Of a stretch of DNA of 64,000 nucleotides, positions 58,394-64,000 are shown one piece after another. Both the position numbers and the translations under genes were made by a program. The DNA comes from Amycolatopsis nalaikhensis (GTDB lineage Bacteria; Actinomycetota; Actinomycetes; Mycobacteriales; Pseudonocardiaceae), in contig NZ_CP127173.1 of assembly GCF_030264295.1 (NCBI RefSeq), forward strand, positions 7,633,501 to 7,697,500. Direction: 5' to 3'. Positions within the stretch are counted from its first letter, which is position 1; every line of letters starts with the position of its first letter. The notes under the pieces are model-generated. The model was given only the letters and a program-made list of their open reading frames with translations, searched no databases and was not told the DNA's origin.

Positions 58394-60745
58394 GTGACGA
58401 CCTTGCCCCGCCGTCAAGCCCTCGGCATCGCACTGGGAGGCGCCGTGGCGCTGGGCACCGCCGGGCTCACCCCGGCCGGTGCCGCCGTCCCGGTGGACGC
58501 CGCGCCCGACAGCCCGGACACCCCGATCGTCCCGCCCCCGCCACCCGTCCCGGTCCCGCTGGACGCCTGGTTCTCCAACGACGGCATCGACAGCGCCTCG
58601 GCCACGGGCGGCGACTTCGACGGGTCGGGCTACACCTTCCCGGCCGAGCACCTGCCGGTCGGCCGGACCGCGACCGTCGGCGGCGTCCCGTTCCGGCTCG
58701 GGTCCGCCGCGGCCGGGGCGAAGAACGACATCGCCGCCACCGGGCAGAAGATCGACCTGCCGAAGGGTCGCTACTTCGTCGCGTACTTCCTGGTCGCCGC
58801 CAGCTACGGCGCCACCGGCGGCACGGCGACCGTGCACTACGCCGACGGCAGCACGAGCACCGGCTCGCTGTCCGGCCCGGACTGGTACACCGGCACCGGC
58901 GCCCTCGTCGCGCCGTTCCGGTACGCACCCGGCGGCGTCGTCGACAACAACCCGGTTTCCCTGGCCACCGGCCAGGTCTGGGTCGACCCCGCTCGCGAAG
59001 CCGTCGCGCTCACCCTGCCGGTCACGGCGAATCCGGCGCCCAATGTCTCCAGCCTGCACGTCTTCGCGCTCACGCTGCAGCCGGTGGCCGTCGGCCGCTC
59101 GGCGCTGGTGCTGGACGGCCGGTCGACGGCGAACCTGCTCACCGACGGCGGTCCGCAGGCCGCGGAGGCGACCATCGTCAACGCCGGGACCGTGTGGCTC
59201 GGCGCGGGCGACCGGGTGAGCGTCACCGTCGACGTCCCCGGCGGCCGGACCGCCGTGCCCGCTGCCATCCGCGCGCTGGCGCCGGGGGAGCAGGCGACGG
59301 TCCGGCTCGGGCTCGCGGCGAACGCGTCCGTGCCGCCCGGCACCACCACGAACGGCCAGATCCGGGTCACCGCCGGGCGCGGCACGCTGGCGACCCAGCA
59401 GGTCCCGATCACGCTCGGCATCCCGGACTTCCGGCCGACCGACGCGTCGCTGTCGACGCACCGCGCGCCGTACTGGTTCACCGACGCCAAGTTCGGCATC
59501 TTCATTCACTGGGGCGTCTACGCGGTGCCCGCGTGGGCGCCGGTGGGGCAGCAGTACGCGGAGTGGTACTGGCAGAACCAGCAGGACCCGAACGGCGCGA
59601 CCTACGCCTACCACCGCGAGAAGTACGGCGAGGACTTCGCCTACGACGACTTCATCCCGATGTTCACCGCGGCGAAGTTCGACCCGCGCACCTGGCTGAA
59701 GCTGATCGCCGACGCGGGCGCCGAGTACTACGTCCTGACCTCGAAGCACCACGACGGCTTCGCGTTGTGGGACACCAAGGTCAGCGACCGCAACTCCGTC
59801 AAGCTCGGCCCGAAGCGGAACATCATCGCCGAGCTGTTCGCCGCGTCCCGCCAGTACACGCCGCAGCTGCGCAACGGCCTGTACTTCTCGCTGCCGGAGT
59901 GGTTCAACCCGGACAACCCGTGGATGGGGCACGCGCCGCGCAACCCCTACACCGGCGCGCCGCTGCCCTACACCGGTTACACGGCGGGGAAGGACTTCGT
60001 CCGCGACTACCAGGCGCCGCAGGTGCTCGAGCTGATCTCGGAGTTCGACCCCGACGTGCTGTGGTTCGACATCGGCGGCGTCAACGACAGCCGGACCGTG
60101 CTCACCGAGTACTTCAACCGCGCGAAGAACCGTTTGCGCCCGAAGGACGTCACGTACAACGACCGCGGCGGCATCCCCGACCACGACTTCACGACGCCGG
60201 AGTACACGACCTACCCGAACACCGTCGTGGCGAAGTGGGAGGCGAGCCGCGGCCTGGACCCGTTCTCCTACGGCTACAACCGCGCGACCCCCGACGACCG
60301 GTACATGACGGCGGAAGAGGTGGTCCGGACCCTCGTCGACATCGTGTCGAAGAACGGCAACTTCCTGCTCGACATCGGCCCGGACTTCGACGGAACCATC
60401 CCGGACGTCATGCAGAAGCACCTGCGCGACGCGGGCGCGTGGCTGAAGGTCAACGGCGAAGCCATCTACGACACGACCTACTGGTCGCGGATGGCGCAGC
60501 TCGGCGACCTGCGGTTCACCGTCAAGCCGAACGAGGCGTTCTACGTGCACTCGCTCGCCGCGCCGGGCAGCCGCCTGGTCGTCGACGCGCCGGTGCCGAT
60601 CCGCGCCGGTGACCGGGTGACGATGCTCGGCTACCGGGGCACCCTGCACTGGACCGTGGAGAACGGCTCGCTGGTGATCGACGTCCCGGCCGCGGCCCGG
60701 CAGGCGGGCCGCTACACGTGGGTGTTCAAGATCGCCTGGAGCTAG
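58394..60745 (+). CDS. Tat-exported GH29 alpha-L-fucosidase
   Basis: 783 residues; GTG 58394 directly behind GGAGGT. A twin-arginine signal (LPRRQALGIALGGAVALG) is followed by a Pro linker and a beta-rich N-terminal region of about 300 residues. The GH29 barrel begins near APYWFTDAKFGIFIHWGVYA, the family hallmark HWG. Y/H substrate contacts appear in EWYWQNQQDPNG and YVLTSKHHDGFALWDTKVS. The nucleophile is D559 in DVLWFDIGGVND. The expected activity is removal of terminal L-fucose from glycans outside the cell. The N-terminal domain (VDVPGGRTAVPAAIRALAPG) looks like an immunoglobulin-like or galactose-binding module. The 3' end overlaps the convergent hydroxylase gene by 4 bp. Confidence 0.9.
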   Translation: MTTLPRRQALGIALGGAVALGTAGLTPAGAAVPVDAAPDSPDTPIVPPPPPVPVPLDAWFSNDGIDSASATGGDFDGSGYTFPAEHLPVGRTATVGGVPFRLGSAAAGAKNDIAATGQKIDLPKGRYFVAYFLVAASYGATGGTATVHYADGSTSTGSLSGPDWYTGTGALVAPFRYAPGGVVDNNPVSLATGQVWVDPAREAVALTLPVTANPAPNVSSLHVFALTLQPVAVGRSALVLDGRSTANLLTDGGPQAAEATIVNAGTVWLGAGDRVSVTVDVPGGRTAVPAAIRALAPGEQATVRLGLAANASVPPGTTTNGQIRVTAGRGTLATQQVPITLGIPDFRPTDASLSTHRAPYWFTDAKFGIFIHWGVYAVPAWAPVGQQYAEWYWQNQQDPNGATYAYHREKYGEDFAYDDFIPMFTAAKFDPRTWLKLIADAGAEYYVLTSKHHDGFALWDTKVSDRNSVKLGPKRNIIAELFAASRQYTPQLRNGLYFSLPEWFNPDNPWMGHAPRNPYTGAPLPYTGYTAGKDFVRDYQAPQVLELISEFDPDVLWFDIGGVNDSRTVLTEYFNRAKNRLRPKDVTYNDRGGIPDHDFTTPEYTTYPNTVVAKWEASRGLDPFSYGYNRATPDDRYMTAEEVVRTLVDIVSKNGNFLLDIGPDFDGTIPDVMQKHLRDAGAWLKVNGEAIYDTTYWSRMAQLGDLRFTVKPNEAFYVHSLAAPGSRLVVDAPVPIRAGDRVTMLGYRGTLHWTVENGSLVIDVPAAARQAGRYTWVFKIAWS

Positions 60746-61926
60746 AGGTCGGCGTTCTTGCCGATGTAGAGCTCCGCGAACGCCGCCGCGGCCGCGGGCG
60801 AACCCAGCAAGCGGCGCATCCGGGCCTCCGCGATGCGTGCCGCGAACGGGTTTTCGCCCGTGGCCGCGGTGTTGTGGAAGATGTCCGACAGCCACTGCGA
60901 GAACTCCTGGTACTGCCAGACCAGCGGCAGGCACGCGTCGGAGTACCCGGCCAGCCGGGAGCTGTCGCCCTCGTAGTGCGCCTGGAACGCCTCGGCGAGC
61001 AGGAACGCGTCGTGCAGGGCGAGGTTCATGCCCTTCGCCGCGATCGGCGCGACCAGGTGCGCCGACTCGCCGGCCAGGAACAGGCGGCCGTGCGCCATCG
61101 GCTCCACGACGTAGTTGTGCATGTCGAGGATTCGCTTCTCGAACAGCCTGCCTTCGATGATTTCTCCGTCGGGAACGGTGAGCCGCGCGTGCAGCTCCCG
61201 CCAGACGCGCTCGTCCGGCCAGTCCGCCTCGGTCTCGCCTTCCGCAGTCTGCAGGTAGAAGCGCGTCACGGTCGGCGTGCGGGCCATGTGCGCGGCGAAC
61301 CCGCGCGGGTGGATGCCGAACAGCACCCCGTCGGCGGACGGCGGGGCTTCCGCGAGCAGGGCCAGCCAGCCGATTCCGTAGTCGTGGTGGGACTTCACGG
61401 TGGATTCCGGTGGCAGGTACCCCTGCGTGACGCCGCGGGCGCCGTCGCAGCCGGCGATGAAGTCGCAGTCGATGCGGTGCTCGCCGTCGGCAGTGGTGAA
61501 GGTGACGGCGGGGGAGTCCGACGTCAGGTCGTGCAGCCGGACGTCGGAGACTTCGAAGACCGCTTCGCCGCCGCCGTCGGTGTACTGCGCGACCAGGTCG
61601 GTCACCAGAAGCTGTTGCGGGTACACGAAATGCCGCTGCCCGGTGACGTCGCCGTAGCGGAACGCGTGCCGCTGCCCGGCGAACCGGAACTCGAACTTCT
61701 CGTGCTGGGGCGCCTTCGCGACGAGCTGCTCGCCGAGCCCACGCTGTTCGAGCCCGCGGACGGCCCACTCCTCGATGAACCCAGCCCGCGGCCGCTGTTC
61801 GATGAACGCCCGGCTCTCCGCCTCCAGCAGCACGCAGGAGATCCCCGCGCGCCGCAGCAGGTTCGCCACCGTCAACCCGGCGGGGCCCGCCCCCACCACG
61901 ACCACCGCCGTGCGCGTCGCCACCAT
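60742..61926 (-). CDS. pobA: 4-hydroxybenzoate 3-monooxygenase-like flavoprotein
   Basis: 394 residues, the length of PobA. The FAD fold starts VVVVGAGPAGLTVANLLRRA. The NADPH/FAD 'DG' fingerprint is IAGCDGARGVTQG, and the distal motif is LAGESAHLVAPIAAKGMNLA. In most PHBH enzymes this distal motif begins GD; here it is GE, a conservative change. YGDVTGQRHFVYPQQLL corresponds to the substrate-pocket strand. The enzyme would convert 4-hydroxybenzoate to protocatechuate with NAD(P)H and oxygen, feeding the beta-ketoadipate pathway, but no pca genes are nearby. ATG 61926 has TACCCT 7 bases upstream, again leaderless in style. Confidence 0.82.
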   Translation of the reverse strand: MVATRTAVVVVGAGPAGLTVANLLRRAGISCVLLEAESRAFIEQRPRAGFIEEWAVRGLEQRGLGEQLVAKAPQHEKFEFRFAGQRHAFRYGDVTGQRHFVYPQQLLVTDLVAQYTDGGGEAVFEVSDVRLHDLTSDSPAVTFTTADGEHRIDCDFIAGCDGARGVTQGYLPPESTVKSHHDYGIGWLALLAEAPPSADGVLFGIHPRGFAAHMARTPTVTRFYLQTAEGETEADWPDERVWRELHARLTVPDGEIIEGRLFEKRILDMHNYVVEPMAHGRLFLAGESAHLVAPIAAKGMNLALHDAFLLAEAFQAHYEGDSSRLAGYSDACLPLVWQYQEFSQWLSDIFHNTAATGENPFAARIAEARMRRLLGSPAAAAAFAELYIGKNADL

Positions 61927-61958
61927 GGGCCCGAGGGTAGCCGAACCGGACGAAGCGG

Positions 61959-63518
61959 TCAGTAGTATTCGCGAAGCAGGGGCCACGCCGTCGACCACGG
62001 CTCGGTGAGCGTGCACAGCGAGAACCGGACGCCTTCCTCGTCGTTGTCGACGCCGTCGGCGTTGTGGTGCACGCCCGCCGCCCGGCAGCCGGTGAGCACG
62101 CGCTCCGCGGGCGACCCGGGCACGAACCGGCCGACGAGCAGCACCGGGCCGACCAGGCGGTCCGGCGGCGGCCCCCAGTCGGCGTAGGACATGTGCGGAG
62201 AGTACGGCCGGGGCAGCCCGCGCTCCGGCCCGTAGTGCTCGATGGCGCCCGCTTGGCCGTAGTTGGCGGCGAGGATCACCGCGGTGTCGCGCTCGGTGGC
62301 CGGGATCCGCGCCCACGCGCCCGCGACGTTCCCGGCGAACTCCGGCCAGCCGACCTGCTCGCCGGGTTCCTTGTTCATGGCCAGCAGTGCGCCGTTCAAC
62401 GCGGGCGCGGGGACCACCGGGAGTCCGATGAGGACGGACACCACCAGGCAGACGGCGGCGGCCGCGCCGGTGAGCACCCGCCGCGTCGCCCGGCCGCGCC
62501 GCAGCCACCGCAGCACGGGTTCGGCCCCGAGCGCGACCAGCGGCAGGAGCAGCGGGACAGCGTAGTACGGCTTCCCGCCCACGACGAGCAGTTCGAGGCA
62601 GACCACCGGGTAGGCGATCGCCAAGGCACGCGCCCAGCGCACCGCGGGGTCGCGCCACGGCCGGACGAGCCCGGCCACCCACACCGGCACCAGCACCGGC
62701 GACAGCAGGACCAGCTGCATCGGGACGAACAGCAGGCGGTTCTCGCCGCCGTCGTCCTCGCTGATCCCGCCCGCGACGGTGAGCATCGGCCAGCCGTGCG
62801 ACGCCTGCCAGAGCACCACCGGCGCGGCGAGCACGACCGCGACGGCGATTCCGGCCGCGAGCCACCAGGTCCGGAACACCCGGCGCGGCCCGGCGGCGAG
62901 CACGCCCACGCCGAGCCCGGACAGCAGGAGCAGGACCAGCCACTTGTTGACCAAGCCGAGTCCGGCGGCGGCGCCGACCGCGAGCCACCACCGGCCGTCG
63001 CCGGTGCGCAGCAGCCGCAGGCCGAACCAGGCGATCAGGCACCACAGCAGCAGATCCGCGGAGTTGGTGGCGAGCATGTGCGACACGACCAGCACGTACG
63101 ACGACAACGCCGTCACCACCGCGGTGAACAGCTGCACGCCGCGGCCGCCGCCGAACTCGCGGGCCAGCAGCGCGGCGACCACGACGGTCGCCATGCCGAG
63201 CAGGGTCGCGGCCACCCGCAGCCCCGTCGGGGTCTCGCCGAACACCGCCGTCGACGCGCGCGCGAGCCACGGCGTGAGCGGCGGGTTGTCGACGTAGCCC
63301 CAGTCCGGCCGGTGTCCGGAGGCGACGAAGTACAGCTCGTCGCGGTGGAAGCCGTAGCGACCGGAAAACGCGGTCAGCACCACCGCCTGCACCGCGACGA
63401 CGATCCCGGTTGGCAGCGCGGCGAACGGCGATAGGTGCTGTGGCGTCCGGGCCTCCGGCCCGGGCCGGGGGCTCCGCCACCCGGACCCCCGAAAAGCTCG
63501 CGTGCGACCGGCCCCCAT
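61959..63518 (-). CDS. GT39/ArnT-like membrane glycosyltransferase
   Basis: 519 residues with about ten or more membrane helices. The acidic pair in the first loop, YGFHRDELYFVASGHRPDWG (D60, E61), is the conserved Asp/Glu motif of GT-C enzymes such as protein O-mannosyltransferases and ArnT. GYVDNPPLTPWLARAS and GLGLVNKWLVLLLLSGLG are further family features, and a soluble C-terminal part of about 120 residues follows. It should use a polyprenyl-phosphate sugar donor to glycosylate lipids or proteins at the outer face of the membrane. The acceptor is unknown. It is in the same direction as the pobA-like gene but separated by a 32 bp gap, so co-transcription with it is possible. Confidence 0.87.
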   Translation of the reverse strand: MGAGRTRAFRGSGWRSPRPGPEARTPQHLSPFAALPTGIVVAVQAVVLTAFSGRYGFHRDELYFVASGHRPDWGYVDNPPLTPWLARASTAVFGETPTGLRVAATLLGMATVVVAALLAREFGGGRGVQLFTAVVTALSSYVLVVSHMLATNSADLLLWCLIAWFGLRLLRTGDGRWWLAVGAAAGLGLVNKWLVLLLLSGLGVGVLAAGPRRVFRTWWLAAGIAVAVVLAAPVVLWQASHGWPMLTVAGGISEDDGGENRLLFVPMQLVLLSPVLVPVWVAGLVRPWRDPAVRWARALAIAYPVVCLELLVVGGKPYYAVPLLLPLVALGAEPVLRWLRRGRATRRVLTGAAAAVCLVVSVLIGLPVVPAPALNGALLAMNKEPGEQVGWPEFAGNVAGAWARIPATERDTAVILAANYGQAGAIEHYGPERGLPRPYSPHMSYADWGPPPDRLVGPVLLVGRFVPGSPAERVLTGCRAAGVHHNADGVDNDEEGVRFSLCTLTEPWSTAWPLLREYY

Positions 63519-63558
63519 GGCAGTCTCCCCTCGGCGTGAGCGGATCGTACGCCGGGGA

Positions 63559-64000
63559 TCAAGCCCGCGGGAGCGCTCCGACGTATTCGGCGCCCGCGTC
63601 CGCGACCAGCTCGGTCAGCGACTGCGCGCGGCGGATCGGGGTGAACCGGACCTCTCCGCGTTCGGACACGGTGAAGCCGTGCACCGCCGGGCGCGGCAGC
63701 GTGTTGTAGGCGTAGTGCGCGCCGAAGTAGTACGCGCCGGTGTCGTGCGCGACGACGAGGTCGCCGGGCGCGAGCAGCGGCAGCGGTCGTTCGCGGGCGA
63801 GGAGGTCGCCCGCGAAGCACAGTGGCCCGGCGATGTCCTGCGGCACCTCGGGTCCGGTCTTCGGCACGCCCGCCGCGTCGAACGCGCCCAGCCGCAGCGG
63901 CCAGTGCTCCGGCTGGAGCACCGTGCGGGCCGCCACCTGGGCGCCCGCGTGCGTCACGGCGATGTGCCTGCCGCCCGCGACCTTCGTGTACTCGACCGCG
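63559..64000 (-). CDS. PLP-dependent decarboxylase (diaminopimelate/ornithine decarboxylase-like), C-terminal part
   Basis: Only the last 146 residues are in the window; the frame runs open through the edge (AVEYTKVAGGRHIA before the internal GTG at 63957). The segment PLCFAGDLLARERPLPLLA is the conserved C-terminal barrel region with the catalytic cysteine and the GD pair of fold-type III decarboxylases. DLVVAHDTGAYYFGAHYAYN matches the PLP/dimer-interface strand of diaminopimelate decarboxylase (LysA). LysA itself or a related amino-acid or specialised-metabolite decarboxylase is possible; the N-terminal half is needed to decide. The 41 bp gap to the glycosyltransferase gene and the same direction suggest an operon. 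Confidence 0.8.
   Translation of the reverse strand, partial: AVEYTKVAGGRHIAVTHAGAQVAARTVLQPEHWPLRLGAFDAAGVPKTGPEVPQDIAGPLCFAGDLLARERPLPLLAPGDLVVAHDTGAYYFGAHYAYNTLPRPAVHGFTVSERGEVRFTPIRRAQSLTELVADAGAEYVGALPRA

Overview
The window is very GC-rich, with strong third-codon-position GC. It carries leaderless-type promoters, a conservon operon, a SARP regulator, EspG/PPE/EspC-type proteins and bacterial end-joining genes. This points to a Pseudonocardiales actinomycete, most likely Amycolatopsis or a close relative. That is inferred from gene content; no marker gene here names the species. I saw no rRNA or tRNA genes, no CRISPR array and no IS element.

Layout, left to right. 0-5.3 kb: a truncated GlxA-type regulator diverging from a DJ-1/PfpI protein, a 986-residue SARP/TPR regulator, a small secreted M15-type (DD-peptidase fold) protein and an SPW membrane protein. 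5.5-9.1 kb: LigD-type primase-polymerase, a DHA2 exporter, and a LigD phosphoesterase joined to a ligase domain that lacks its catalytic lysine. 9.2-13.6 kb: a TetR gene and a heterodimeric ABC exporter, with two operator palindromes over the promoter. 14.1-18.1 kb: a conservon (kinase-like ATPase, roadblock protein, DUF742, GTPase) followed in the same operon by a StyA-like flavin monooxygenase. 18.1-22.5 kb: Ku, a Cys-rich mini-protein, cmtR with its cation transporter, and ahcY under an SAH riboswitch; ahcY carries a frameshift in this sequence. 22.5-31.9 kb: acetyltransferase, AurF-like diiron oxygenase with divergent TetR, DinB2-type polymerase, MetE-like protein, LysE exporter, RibA, and a MarR / MBL-fold / FAD-monooxygenase module.

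32-40.6 kb is a secreted glycan-degradation locus: a GH55-like protein, a GH16 beta-glucanase, a LacI regulator and a 1022-residue Tat-exported protein. All three secreted proteins carry F5/8C (CBM32-like) domains. 40.7-45.7 kb holds a RibD-type reductase, a TauE exporter and a three-subunit molybdenum hydroxylase. 45.8-48 kb has a flavin reductase-like gene of atypical codon use and a DUF222/HNH gene. 48.3-56.4 kb: serine hydrolase, ketopantoate reductase, an ESX-associated cluster (EspG, helical protein, PPE-like, EspC-like, YbaB-like) without core secretion genes, then acetyltransferase and an MHS transporter. 56.4-64 kb: SGNH hydrolase, small Cys protein, GH29 fucosidase, PobA-like hydroxylase, GT39-type membrane glycosyltransferase and the end of a PLP-dependent decarboxylase.

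Two families of intergenic palindromic repeats run through the window: three 84-86 bp elements (5278, 13684, 29361) and two 46 bp near-perfect hairpins (24668, 31990) that also supply the stop codons of neighbouring genes. The observations I rate most interesting are the conservon-monooxygenase operon, the pseudo-ligase phosphoesterase, the repeats, and the SAH riboswitch whose 3' half is also a terminator arm.
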